Below are positions 16,485 to 25,100 of a DNA stretch of 36,572 nucleotides, one piece after another. The notes under the pieces were generated by a model that searched no databases, was not told the origin of the DNA, and saw only the letters and a program-made list of their open reading frames with translations. The translations under genes were made by a program, and so were the position numbers. Source of the stretch: Synergistaceae bacterium (GTDB lineage: Bacteria > Synergistota > Synergistia > Synergistales > Aminobacteriaceae). The stretch is taken from positions 1 through 36,572 of the forward strand of contig JAFSUD010000049.1 in the NCBI GenBank assembly GCA_017445405.1, given 5' to 3'. Positions within the stretch are counted from its first letter, which is position 1, and every line of letters begins with the position of its first letter.

Positions 16485-17124
16485 GGCTTTCACCCTGATT
16501 GAGATTCTTGTGGCGGTCATGCTCACCGGATTATTGGCAGCTTTAGCCCTTGCTCCGGTGGCCTCGACCGTCCGAAGAGTCGTCGATACTCAGGAGGAAT
16601 ACTCAGATATTGCCGCTCTCTCCAGAACTATGAATTTCATCACAAGAGACCTGAATTCTGCTATGCGCTTGGCCTCTAACGTGATAACTGTGAAAGACCA
16701 TGAATCTTTGGGCGGGCATGATGACGACGTGCTGTTAATCATGAGTACTGCTCCGACAGCTCAGAACTTACCCTCCGGAACTCTGGTCTATAAGGTCAAT
16801 GAAGGAGGCATGATGCATCACAATATTATTCCCGGACTCTACAGGTGGATTTTTCCGGGAAAGCTGCCCAATGCCGTAAACACTGACAGCCTCAATGACG
16901 AGGAAGGGCAGTTAGTTTTGCCGGGAGTGAGCGAGTTCTGCGTAGAAGTTCCTGCTGGTGCACATGAGGAGGACAGGAGGAAGAGTTACAGCGGGCCGAT
17001 GCCTGCAGGGCTGTATATCAGGATGCGCAGAGGAAACAGGAGCGACACAAATTATTCTGTGAGCAGCCTTAATGATGATGAACTGAGGAATGATGAAATT
17101 GAAAGCATTATCGTTTTCCCGTAG
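16474..17124 (+). CDS. gspJ: Type II secretion pseudopilin, GspJ-like
   Basis: The 216-aa protein starts at ATG 16474 (in-frame codons upstream lie inside the previous gene and would bury the pilin signal). It begins MTTKAFTLIEILVAVMLTG: a short basic leader, cleavage expected before Phe, Glu at +5 and a hydrophobic helix. Residue -1 is Ala rather than the usual Gly. The region ALSRTMNFITRDLNSAMR resembles the GspJ helix. It overlaps the upstream gene by 11 bp. Its last 60 or so codons are repeated downstream (17090-17317). GspJ is a minor pseudopilin of the pilus tip with GspK and GspI; the J assignment is by order and length. Confidence 0.75.
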   Translation: MTTKAFTLIEILVAVMLTGLLAALALAPVASTVRRVVDTQEEYSDIAALSRTMNFITRDLNSAMRLASNVITVKDHESLGGHDDDVLLIMSTAPTAQNLPSGTLVYKVNEGGMMHHNIIPGLYRWIFPGKLPNAVNTDSLNDEEGQLVLPGVSEFCVEVPAGAHEEDRRKSYSGPMPAGLYIRMRRGNRSDTNYSVSSLNDDELRNDEIESIIVFP

Positions 17125-17317
17125 ACGCAAAGGCTTCGTGCTCGCGTGTGCTCATGAGGAGGACAGGCGCAAAATTTACAGCGGGGCTATACCTGCAGGG
17201 CTGTATATCAGGATGCGCAGAGGCGACAGGAGCGACACAAATTATTCTGTGAGCAGCATTAATGATGATGATGAACTGAGGAATGATGAAATTGAAAGCA
17301 TTATCGTTTTCCCATAA
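17090..17317 (+). pseudogene. Chimeric 75-aa ORF: GspK head fused to GspJ tail
   Basis: It starts as GspK does (MMKLKALSFS, then RRRKGFVLA), then switches in frame to a copy of the GspJ C-terminus (HEEDRRKIYSG ... DEIESIIVFP and stop). Its start overlaps the gspJ stop exactly as the real gspK start (17283) overlaps its own stop; the unit period is 193 bp. Identity to the parent is about 90% by eye, with one extra GAT codon. It is the expected middle product of a tandem duplication across the gspJ/gspK junction. It keeps a truncated prepilin-like leader but no hydrophobic helix, so a pilin function is unlikely. Confidence 0.85.
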
Positions 17318-18218
17318 ACGCAGAGGCTTTGTGCTGGTTAGTGTCCTCATGCTCGGCGTACTCCTCATCTCCTGCGCTACCGCTTTCTCGTGGTTCGTGA
17401 GACAGCAGGTCAGAACCGTCGGCAATGAGTTACACGCAATCTCAAGCCGTAGTATGGCCCGCGTCCTCGTAAACTCAATCATTGGCGTGCTGGCAACTCT
17501 TGATGAACACGTAGGCTATGACAGCCCAACTCAGAAATGGTATCAGCCCTTAGCTGTTCCCCTTGAGGATTTGGGTATATGGATTGTCAGGATTACTCCC
17601 CTTGACGACAAAATACCTATAAGAAGCCTGTTCCTTCCGGACGCTAATACCTTAAGGCGCGAGCTTGCTGACCCGTGGAAAGATATGTGGGAGAAACTGA
17701 ATCACCGTGAACTAGAAGACTTAGTGCTGGATTTCTTAGACCGCAATAACAAGGCCAGAGTAGGCAGCGTTGAGAATGAATATTTTCTGAACCGTGCACC
17801 CTTCGACATCTCAGAACTGCTCATGATGAGCCAGGATATTACGCCGGAACTGCTTTACGGCTCCGGGAACATGAGGGGCATTGCTGATTACTGCACTATC
17901 TACAGCGACGGCAGAATTAATCTCAATGTCGCCCCCGTCCACGTCATGGAGCTGCTCCCGGGACTCGACACAGGAGGACTCGCCGAACGCATCGCAAGAG
18001 AACGCCTCGAGACTCCCCTCCAGAGTCTGGACGGCCTCAGCAAATTACCCGGAGCAGGGCCTAAGACAGCTACACAGCTCACTAACATAGCAGCCTTCAA
18101 GAGCAGATATTTTCAGGTAGATATAGACTGCCTGAACGCTGAGACAGAAGGCGGGACATCATTTCAGATAGTGATAGACAGGACAACGAAACAGATAGTC
18201 AGATGGGAGGAATTTTAA
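17283..18218 (+). CDS. gspK: Type II secretion pseudopilin GspK
   Basis: The 311-aa protein begins MMKLKALSFSHKRRGFVLVS followed by a hydrophobic helix. Cleavage is expected between Gly and Phe, and there is no Glu at +5, as is normal for GspK. The middle contains DKIPIRSLF and a long alpha domain. The C-terminal part has SLDGLSKLPGAGPKTATQL near 255, the helix-hairpin-helix-like part of the T2SSK fold. GspK caps the pseudopilus tip. It starts inside the duplicated GspJ tail and is followed by gspL with a 4-bp gap. Confidence 0.9.
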   Translation: MMKLKALSFSHKRRGFVLVSVLMLGVLLISCATAFSWFVRQQVRTVGNELHAISSRSMARVLVNSIIGVLATLDEHVGYDSPTQKWYQPLAVPLEDLGIWIVRITPLDDKIPIRSLFLPDANTLRRELADPWKDMWEKLNHRELEDLVLDFLDRNNKARVGSVENEYFLNRAPFDISELLMMSQDITPELLYGSGNMRGIADYCTIYSDGRINLNVAPVHVMELLPGLDTGGLAERIARERLETPLQSLDGLSKLPGAGPKTATQLTNIAAFKSRYFQVDIDCLNAETEGGTSFQIVIDRTTKQIVRWEEF

Positions 18219-18222
18219 CAAG

Positions 18223-19521
18223 GTGAAGATAGATAACATATTAGCGAACATGAAAGCCGGACTGATGAGGAAATCACGGGCAGAGAGTTTCAGTGATACG
18301 GAGTTCCGGAGAGTGCTTGACGCAAAGCAGGTAATACATGATGACGAGACAGGAGAGAACCGTGAAATAACGGCCAAGAGCGTAAGGCTGATAACTTCAG
18401 GTTCAGGTGCACGCAGGAACTTCATTAATCTTGTGCCCATGAAGTCTTTATCACTTGAGGATTTCTCCTTCCCGTTCTCAAACAATACACGCATATCTTC
18501 AGCTCTAAGGCTTCAGGTTATGCCCTTTGCTGCTGCCGGAACTATGGAGCTTTTCCCTGTAACTATTGCGCGTTCAGGAAGAGGAGCATCAGGTATTGTG
18601 TGGTATGCGTCTCCAGATGAGCTTAACATTCCCGCACTGTCTTATGACACCGCATCGGCTAAAACTTGGCCGGCTCCTCTGCCCTTCATCTCTCAGCTTC
18701 AGACTTTCGGCGGCTCGGGCGTAACTATGTGGATTGATGAGGAGAATATTTGCTCCCTCCTATGGCAGAACTATAACCCCCTGCTCTACAGATGGCGCAG
18801 GCTCATTGATGACAGCTCAGAAGAGAAAGAATTAGCGTGGTATGACGCATACTGTGAGGCCGGAGAGCTGGACAGGGGCGGAAATTTTGTAGTGAATGCT
18901 GCGCTTGCAGATAATGATGGCGAAGAAGCAGATGATACCTTCAGCTCAATAGTTGCGGAAAGCGTAAAGCTCTGCCCGTGGATAAGCGAAGTTAATCTCT
19001 CGCGCTCGGCCCTCGAAGGTGCAAGGGATCTCGAACGCACAGTGAGACTCCTGACTCGGGTCGCGTGCTGGCTCCTGGTGCTCGGGGGGATCGCTCTCGC
19101 TGCAGGACTCCTCCGCTGGAATCAGCTCGGCTCTCAGGTGCAGGAGGTCAGAACACGGAGCGAGAACTACTACCGTCAGACATTTGACCCTCAGAGGACG
19201 GGGAGAATCTCTAACCCTGTAACTCTTGCGCGCGACAAAATATCTGAACTCACAGGCTCATCCGGGCCTAGCCACCCGCTCGAAGAAGTACTGGCTGACA
19301 TAGGCGAAATTTTTGCTGAGACCCAGAGCATGGATGTTACCCTTGATGTAATACGCTACAACTCAGAAGGCATTGACTGCACGGGCACAGCTCCCGACAT
19401 GAGCACAGTGCTTAATTTCCGTAAAGCATGGGAGGAACGCAATAACATGGCGCAGGTAGATAACACACAATTTGTTGCCGGCATAGGCTACAGATTTGAT
19501 TTGCGTGTGAGGTGGCAGTAA
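18223..19521 (+). CDS. gspL: Type II secretion protein GspL (PilM/PilN-like)
   Basis: The 432-aa protein starts at GTG 18223, 12 nt after GGAGG. Residues 1-270 are a cytoplasmic actin-like part and one membrane helix lies at about 276-296. The C-terminal periplasmic ferredoxin-like domain of about 130 residues begins after a coiled stretch (LGSQVQEVRTRSENYYRQTF). This layout is that of GspL, which links the GspE ATPase to the inner-membrane platform. Sequence motifs are weak, so the call leans on order (K-L-M) and topology. The stop TAA overlaps the gspM ATG by one base. Confidence 0.8.
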   Translation: MKIDNILANMKAGLMRKSRAESFSDTEFRRVLDAKQVIHDDETGENREITAKSVRLITSGSGARRNFINLVPMKSLSLEDFSFPFSNNTRISSALRLQVMPFAAAGTMELFPVTIARSGRGASGIVWYASPDELNIPALSYDTASAKTWPAPLPFISQLQTFGGSGVTMWIDEENICSLLWQNYNPLLYRWRRLIDDSSEEKELAWYDAYCEAGELDRGGNFVVNAALADNDGEEADDTFSSIVAESVKLCPWISEVNLSRSALEGARDLERTVRLLTRVACWLLVLGGIALAAGLLRWNQLGSQVQEVRTRSENYYRQTFDPQRTGRISNPVTLARDKISELTGSSGPSHPLEEVLADIGEIFAETQSMDVTLDVIRYNSEGIDCTGTAPDMSTVLNFRKAWEERNNMAQVDNTQFVAGIGYRFDLRVRWQ

Positions 19522-20021
19522 TGGCGGTAAACTTTGACTCTGTCATCAACAATGCAAGAAGTGTACTCAGGGGCGAGGCTTCAGGCTCTCTGAGATTTCT
19601 GGCTGCGGGGATTGCTGCTCTCGCTGTGTGGATAGGTGTCTTCATTGTATCTGACTGGACAGCCCAAAGCTCAGGCACTCTGACTTCACAGCAGGGACGC
19701 TTCAGGACTCTGCTTATGCTGGGCAATGAGTACAAGGCCATATCTCCATCAGCACGCGCGAACGCCGGTAATGTTGATGTAGCAACAGTATTTGCGCAGG
19801 TCTCAGAACGAATGCAGCTCGGAAGCCGGGTGAACAGAATATCCCCAGACGGCAGAAATCAGGCGGTAGAGATTAACCGTCTTTACGCGGAAGAACTGGC
19901 GGAACTTCAGCGTCAGTTGGCCTCACGCGGAGTAAGATTTATAGCAGTAGAGTTAAGGGCGTTGCCTGCTGGCAGTGAAAGGCTGTTTACTGTCTCAGCA
20001 ATAATAGGCCCGATGAGTTAG
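19521..20021 (+). CDS. gspM: Type II secretion protein GspM-like
   Basis: The 166-aa protein has ATG 19521 overlapping the gspL stop (TAATG). A GTG three codons earlier is possible but lies inside gspL. It has a short cytoplasmic N-terminus and one membrane helix near 27-50 (FLAAGIAALAVWIGVFIV), then a periplasmic domain with a coiled helix and a small alpha/beta fold. This matches GspM, the GspL partner in the platform. Assignment is by topology, size and position. Confidence 0.75.
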   Translation: MAVNFDSVINNARSVLRGEASGSLRFLAAGIAALAVWIGVFIVSDWTAQSSGTLTSQQGRFRTLLMLGNEYKAISPSARANAGNVDVATVFAQVSERMQLGSRVNRISPDGRNQAVEINRLYAEELAELQRQLASRGVRFIAVELRALPAGSERLFTVSAIIGPMS

Positions 20022-20031
20022 GTGCATTGAC

Positions 20032-20610
20032 ATGAAACGTTCATTAATTAACACGTTGAAGATATTGCTGTTCATAGCTGGATTTGGTGCTGCAGTGTGG
20101 TACTTTCTCCCGTGGGCAGAGATAGGCAGGTTTGCAATGAGCACTGCCTCTAGCCGGTTAAGTTCACGCGGAATGCGGATAGGCTGGTCTGATGTCTCAG
20201 GAGAAGATGAGGGCTTCACAGTCCATAACCTGACGATTAACGGCATGGCTAACTTCACGTTCAGTTCAGTAACTTTGAGGCCGCAAATACTATCGAGCAT
20301 ACTTAGCTTGTCTGCAGTGTGCGATATATCGTTCAGGGGAGGAAATATCCAGCTCGGCCAAGTAATGAACATAGGGGACGGAAGGGTATTGCTGACTGCC
20401 GGGCGTGAAGAGGTGCTGCTTGAGAACCTGAGGACGACGGGCGAATTTGGAATAAGCGGCTACATGAGCGTGAACCCTTCAGCGATGAGGATAGTGCGTG
20501 CAAATGCGCGCCTGAATGTGCCGGATAGCTTTGCGCAGAATTTAGGGATGCTGAGGAACTTTCTGCCGTTGGTGCAGGATGGCGATACGTGGTACATAAG
20601 GAGGAATTGA
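20032..20610 (+). CDS. gspN: Type II secretion protein GspN-like
   Basis: The 192-aa protein has one N-terminal membrane helix (LKILLFIAGFGAAVWYFLPW) and then a beta-rich periplasmic region with repeated short strands (FTVHNLTINGMANFTFSSV). Proteins of this build follow GspM in several T2SS operons and are called GspN; their precise role is unclear and they are absent from many systems. It lies 10 bp after gspM and 5 bp before gspC. Confidence 0.65.
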   Translation: MKRSLINTLKILLFIAGFGAAVWYFLPWAEIGRFAMSTASSRLSSRGMRIGWSDVSGEDEGFTVHNLTINGMANFTFSSVTLRPQILSSILSLSAVCDISFRGGNIQLGQVMNIGDGRVLLTAGREEVLLENLRTTGEFGISGYMSVNPSAMRIVRANARLNVPDSFAQNLGMLRNFLPLVQDGDTWYIRRN

Positions 20611-20615
20611 GAATA

Positions 20616-21599
20616 ATGCTTGACAAGCTGAGAGATATATTGTCGCGGGTGAGAATCAGGCGGAATAAGCCCGCTCCTGAGAAGACTCCCGACACTGACT
20701 CGGGAGGGAAAGTTTATGCGCTGTGGCTGCTCGTCCTGCCGGTGATGCTCGGACTCGTGCTCGGTCGGCTCGCTGATGTCGGACTCGGGTACGTGCTCGA
20801 TTCGTTCACTGGGACTCAGGGCAGGGCAGACTCCGCAGTAACCGGCTCGCTCGGGAACGCAGAGGACTCGTCCGGCCCCCGCGGACTCGACGGATTCCTC
20901 GCAGCGAATCCCTTTCACGTGTCTCCGCAGAAGCCCGAGACTCCCGAGCCTCCGAAGCCTGTCGTCGAGGAGACTCCTCCCGAGCCTGTGGACACTGCAC
21001 TCGAGGACGTGATTCTGAGAGGGACTCTTCCCGGAGTCGGCGGGTGGTTCGAGAAGGACGGGAAATTGTCGCTGCTGCTGATAGGCAAGAGCATAGACCG
21101 CTACAGGCTGAACAGTGTGAAGTACAACGAGGCAGTATTCCGTCAGGGACGCAGGAGAATAACGAAGTATATAGTGTACGGGCCTGTTGCCGAGAAGCCG
21201 AAGGAGACTCCTCCTCCGCCGAAGCCGACACCTGCACCAGCACCGGCAGCGCAGAACGACACGGGTAACGTGAGGGCAGCGAGCGAGACTCAGGAGGGAG
21301 AAGTTCCTGCGGAGATGGTGAACTCCCTCGTCCAGAATCCCTTCGACGAACTCAAGCGTATACGTATGCGCCCCAACGATAAGGCTGGCGGACTCGAGGT
21401 GCAGTGGATTCAGAACGACAGCATCCTAAAACGTCTGGGTGTCCAGCGCGGAGACGTGATAAAGTCTGTGAACGGAATACCCTTCACTAACATGGGCGAT
21501 ATTGCCAACTCGATTAACTCCCTCATGAATAGTGAACGCTTTGACGTGGAAGTTACCAGAGGCGGAAAGTCTACGGCTCTGCGTTATGTTGTGAGGTAA
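20616..21599 (+). CDS. gspC: Type II secretion protein GspC with PDZ domain
   Basis: The 327-aa protein starts at ATG 20616, 11 nt after AGGAGG inside the gspN end. It has a basic cytoplasmic N-terminus and a membrane helix near 32-52. A homology-region-like beta domain at about 93-190 begins LAANPFHV. A Pro-rich linker follows (about 192-215), then a PDZ domain at about 236-325 (GGLEVQWIQNDSILKRLG, RGDVIKSVNGIPF). GspC connects the inner-membrane platform to the GspD secretin N0 domain. The PDZ part is repeated, diverged, in the next gene. The DNA from 20684 to 21400 is very rich in GACTC/GAGTC. Confidence 0.9.
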   Translation: MLDKLRDILSRVRIRRNKPAPEKTPDTDSGGKVYALWLLVLPVMLGLVLGRLADVGLGYVLDSFTGTQGRADSAVTGSLGNAEDSSGPRGLDGFLAANPFHVSPQKPETPEPPKPVVEETPPEPVDTALEDVILRGTLPGVGGWFEKDGKLSLLLIGKSIDRYRLNSVKYNEAVFRQGRRRITKYIVYGPVAEKPKETPPPPKPTPAPAPAAQNDTGNVRAASETQEGEVPAEMVNSLVQNPFDELKRIRMRPNDKAGGLEVQWIQNDSILKRLGVQRGDVIKSVNGIPFTNMGDIANSINSLMNSERFDVEVTRGGKSTALRYVVR

Positions 21600-21612
21600 A
21601 GGAGGCGGAATC

Positions 21613-22626
21613 ATGAAGAAAAGTTTATGTGCTGTGCTGTTAGCTGCGTTGATGATAGGCATGTGTTCTCAGGCATACTCTGCTGAAGTCTCAGAAATGG
21701 ACAGGCTGCTCATTGAAGCTGCTCAGGAATGCAGGAAGTCAGGAATGGTTGATTTCAGATTCCGCGATATGGACTTGGCCGTATTTGTCCGGTTCATGTC
21801 TGAAATACTGTCTGAGAACATAGTAATACTCGGCGATATAAAGCAGAAGGTAACAGCAATAACGATGAAGCCCATAACTCTTGAGGAAGCCCGGAAAATT
21901 ATGATAAAGGCACTTGAAGTACAAGGGCTGACCTTCAGCGATGAGGGAACATTTTATGCTGTGAGGCGGAGTTCGAGGACAGCGGGCAGGGTCAGGAACA
22001 GCCTGAACATAACGGAAAGGCTGGGCATAACGAGCCGTGATGTAGTGAATGCGCTGCAGGGGCTTGACACAGCAGAGGCAATAAAGGATGCAGCAAGTGT
22101 ATTAGCTGCAGTGTTCCGGAATCAGATAAGCGAGCCGAAGATTACTAGCCTGAATCTAAGCATGGTGAAGGGCGGAGAAATATCACTGTCCTACAAATAC
22201 GGTACAGACTTGGAGGAAGCAGCCTCGAGAATAGCTGCGCCTCCTGTGTCTTCAGATATGGGGAGAGGGCGTATTCCTGCGGTTCTGATTGACCAGTTCA
22301 TCGCTGACCCGTTCAGTGAGATGAATCGTACACGTATGCGTTATACACCCAAGTATCGCGGGCTTGAAGTGCAGTGGATTCAGAATAACAGCCTGTTACG
22401 CCGTCTCGGTGTCGCAAGAGGAGATGTTATCCGTGAAGTGAACGGCATCAAGTTATCGGATCTGAATGACATTGCCGGGATAATCCGTGAGCTTCAGAAG
22501 CGTGAACATGTTGATATTACTGTAGAGCGTGCCGGAAATGCTGTCATGCTGAACTATGACGTAGTGAGTGATGATATTCAGTCAGGTGATGTTTCTCCTG
22601 AAAAGCTAAATCATGAGGTCAAGTGA
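21613..22626 (+). CDS. Chimeric secretin-N0 plus GspC-type PDZ periplasmic protein
   Basis: The 337-aa protein has a signal peptide (1-23, ending AYSA). Residues 32-119 are a secretin N0 domain, with nearly half the positions identical by eye to residues 58-144 of the GspD encoded downstream (shared RKSGMV, FMSEIL). Residues 120-220 are a helical linker of unknown type. Residues 225-316 are a PDZ domain matching the GspC PDZ end (GLEVQWIQNNSLLRRLG, RGDVIREVNGI). It has neither the secretin barrel nor the GspC membrane anchor. In known systems GspC contacts GspD N0, so this soluble protein combines pieces of two partners. It could act as an adaptor, competitor or assembly factor. A good ribosome-binding site (AAAGGAGG) and an intact ORF argue that it is expressed. 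Confidence 0.85.
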   Translation: MKKSLCAVLLAALMIGMCSQAYSAEVSEMDRLLIEAAQECRKSGMVDFRFRDMDLAVFVRFMSEILSENIVILGDIKQKVTAITMKPITLEEARKIMIKALEVQGLTFSDEGTFYAVRRSSRTAGRVRNSLNITERLGITSRDVVNALQGLDTAEAIKDAASVLAAVFRNQISEPKITSLNLSMVKGGEISLSYKYGTDLEEAASRIAAPPVSSDMGRGRIPAVLIDQFIADPFSEMNRTRMRYTPKYRGLEVQWIQNNSLLRRLGVARGDVIREVNGIKLSDLNDIAGIIRELQKREHVDITVERAGNAVMLNYDVVSDDIQSGDVSPEKLNHEVK

Positions 22627-22960
22627 AGGAAGGCGCAGGGGCTTTACCCTGATGGAGGTGCTTGTAGCCACAGCTATAGCGGGAATGGTAATCTCTGCGG
22701 GATTCAGATTAATCGCGATGTCCTACAAATTGCTGTGGGAACTGAGGGCGGAGCGTGAACTGATAACGGCCTCGCAGGATATATGGCTTCGTTTCAGGCT
22801 TGATAAGGACATGGCGGAGAACGGGACAGATGACGAGCTTGGCATAAAATGGGAATCGCAGAAAGTAACTGTGCCGGTGGACGAGTACGAATTGACCTTC
22901 AAGCGTGTAACAATAACACTTTCTTCCGGACGTTCAACAGTTATATATGTTGGTGAATAA
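22613..22960 (+). CDS. gspI: Type II secretion pseudopilin, GspI-like
   Basis: The 115-aa protein overlaps the chimera gene by 14 bp. It begins MRSSEGRRRGFTLMEVLVAT: basic leader, Gly/Phe cleavage site, Glu at +5 and hydrophobic helix. The short C-terminal domain (SQDIWLRFRLDKDMAENG, GIKWESQKV) and total length fit GspI, the minor pseudopilin that starts the tip complex with J and K. H or V-type pseudopilin is not excluded. Confidence 0.7.
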   Translation: MRSSEGRRRGFTLMEVLVATAIAGMVISAGFRLIAMSYKLLWELRAERELITASQDIWLRFRLDKDMAENGTDDELGIKWESQKVTVPVDEYELTFKRVTITLSSGRSTVIYVGE

Positions 22961-22963
22961 AAG

Positions 22964-22994
22964 TTGTTTGTAGTATTATTTGGAGGCTTATAAC
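22964..22994 (+). promoter_or_regulatory. Weak candidate internal promoter before gspD
   Basis: TTGTTT (22964-22969) and TATAAC (22989-22994) are separated by 19 nt in the 58-bp gspI-gspD gap. The spacing is long, so this is only a possibility. Confidence 0.25.
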
Positions 22995-23018
22995 TAAAAT
23001 ATGGGGGATGTTTAGGTT

Positions 23019-25100
23019 TTGAGCAGAAGGAAATTAATATACATACTTATAATTGCGCTTGCATTATGTTCAATCAGCGCGGAAGGAGCAACGAGGCGTG
23101 CGAATACCACGAATCAGACTAGGAACACACCTGCCTCACAGCCTCCTGCCGGAAGCGGAGAGGACATGACGGCGGAAGAAGAACAGGACTTGATGAACGC
23201 AGCGGAGGCAATGCGCAAAAGCGGAATGGTTCAGTTCAACTTTAAGGATATGGATTTAGTGAGGTTTATGCGGTTCATGTCCGAGATACTGCAGGAGAAT
23301 ATTATTGTGCCTCCGAATATCAATTCCAAGATAACGATAATATCGCCTAAGCCTGTAACGATAAGGGAATCGCGGGAGATCATGCTCTCGACTCTGCAGA
23401 TGTACAACCTCTCGCTTCAGAACATGGGGAGCTACTCTATAGTGCGTCAGGGCGGAGTGAGTCCATCACCGAACGTAATGCGCGGAAAAGGCGGGCCTGA
23501 CTACGGAGAAGAGACAGTAACGTACATAGTACCTCTCGACTACATAACACTGGAGAGCGTAATACCTGCACTTCAGCAGGCATTCGGGCCTTCATTGATG
23601 GTGCTTCCTGTGGGCAACGGCAAAGATGTACTCCTTCAGGGGCGTGCTACTGATGTGCGCAAGGGCATGGAGTTACTTCGGAAGATGGACACTCCGCAGA
23701 GTGCGAGGCTCTCACAGACTTACGAGATGAGGCACGCTGACCCTGCAGTTGTTGCCTCCCAGCTCAACGCAATAGCCGGAGCTAACGGGCCTCTTCAGGG
23801 ACTCACCGCAATAGCTGACACTCCGAGCAAGAAGGTAATAGTAGTCGGGAGCAGGTCAGCAATAGACCGAGCCTCAAGGATAATCCGTGATTTAGACGTT
23901 GACAGCAAGATCGGAGACTTTCACATTTACCGCCTGAAGAACATAGACGCGACGGCAGCAGCAGAACAGGTAGGGCGTGTGCTTGCCTCAACAACTGCAA
24001 TGCTCGGCCCTGATGCAGCACGTTTCCCTGCAACGGTAGTTCCTGATGTTGCGACGAACAGCCTGATATTTGCAGCGACGCAGAGACAGTATGACTCACT
24101 GAAGCCGATACTTGACGCAATAGACGTACAGCCCAAGCAGATATTGCTTCGGGGACTGATAGCAGAAATCAATGTGTCTAATCTTGAGAATAACGGCATA
24201 GACTGGAACATAGTAGGCGGGCAGATGTGGGATGATTTATTGCTGGGCGGAAACATGGCACTCGGTGAGAGTTCAGTACCTTCAACTTTCATGACGTGGT
24301 TTAATGACCTGTCGAAGAAGGAAGAGTTTTTAGAGCGCAACGGTTCAACGTACACGACGACTAACTATCAGCCGATGGCGTTAATGTTCGCGACGATAGA
24401 TTTGCTGAAACGCTATAACGCAGTGAACGTGTTATCAGTACCGCGCCTTATGTGCACCGACAACAAAGAAAGCTCGTTCCAGGTAGGCCAAGTTATACCC
24501 GTCATGAAAGGCTCAACGTCAGACCTCGCCAATCCTTCAGCCGTTCAGAGCAACTACGACTACAAGGACACGGGATTAACACTGACTGTAACGCCCCACA
24601 TCCGGAGCGGAAATCTTGTAGCGATGGACATCAAGCAGACGACTGAGGACGTGATGACCCCTGCGGGAGTGCCTACGCCGATAACGTCGAAGCGCGAGGT
24701 GAATACGTCAGTAGTAGTAGGGAACGGCGAGACGATAATACTCGGAGGCATGATCAAGGAGACGGAGACCTCAATGAACCGCAGAGTGCCCGGTTTCTCG
24801 TACATTCCATTGATAGGGGGGCTGTTCAAGAAGATAAGCAAGGAGAAGCAGAAGGTAGATTTTGTGATATTCCTCACGCCTCAGATAATCGAGAACCCCG
24901 AGCAGATGAGGGGCGCAACGATGAGAGCCTCAGGTTTCACGAACCGTTTTGTGTCTCCTGACGCTGCAGGATTGGGCATGAATAACCTGATGCCGGCCAA
25001 TGCACGGAGCGAACTATTGAGCATAGATATAAGCCCTGTTGAGGCAGATATAGATGCGCGTTTCCGTGAGCTGTACCAGAAGAGCCTTAGGAGGAAGTAA
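23019..25100 (+). CDS. gspD: Type II secretion outer-membrane secretin GspD
   Basis: The 693-aa protein starts at TTG 23019; the in-frame ATG 18 nt upstream runs into TAG, and a GGGGGAT ribosome-binding site precedes the TTG. It has a signal peptide at 1-23, N0 at about 58-144, N1-N3 secretin modules at about 165-390 and the secretin barrel at about 390-640. The barrel carries QVGQVIPV, TGLTLTVTPHI and ETIILGGMIKE. The C-terminus lacks a clear pilotin-binding tail. It forms the multimeric outer-membrane channel, strong evidence of a diderm host. gspE overlaps its stop by one base. Confidence 0.97.
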   Translation: MSRRKLIYILIIALALCSISAEGATRRANTTNQTRNTPASQPPAGSGEDMTAEEEQDLMNAAEAMRKSGMVQFNFKDMDLVRFMRFMSEILQENIIVPPNINSKITIISPKPVTIRESREIMLSTLQMYNLSLQNMGSYSIVRQGGVSPSPNVMRGKGGPDYGEETVTYIVPLDYITLESVIPALQQAFGPSLMVLPVGNGKDVLLQGRATDVRKGMELLRKMDTPQSARLSQTYEMRHADPAVVASQLNAIAGANGPLQGLTAIADTPSKKVIVVGSRSAIDRASRIIRDLDVDSKIGDFHIYRLKNIDATAAAEQVGRVLASTTAMLGPDAARFPATVVPDVATNSLIFAATQRQYDSLKPILDAIDVQPKQILLRGLIAEINVSNLENNGIDWNIVGGQMWDDLLLGGNMALGESSVPSTFMTWFNDLSKKEEFLERNGSTYTTTNYQPMALMFATIDLLKRYNAVNVLSVPRLMCTDNKESSFQVGQVIPVMKGSTSDLANPSAVQSNYDYKDTGLTLTVTPHIRSGNLVAMDIKQTTEDVMTPAGVPTPITSKREVNTSVVVGNGETIILGGMIKETETSMNRRVPGFSYIPLIGGLFKKISKEKQKVDFVIFLTPQIIENPEQMRGATMRASGFTNRFVSPDAAGLGMNNLMPANARSELLSIDISPVEADIDARFRELYQKSLRRK

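Noticed and set aside
21613..22626. Truncated or frameshifted gspD
   Set aside because: The ORF has its own signal peptide, ribosome-binding site and a complete PDZ end, and a full gspD follows, so it is a separate chimeric gene and not a broken secretin.
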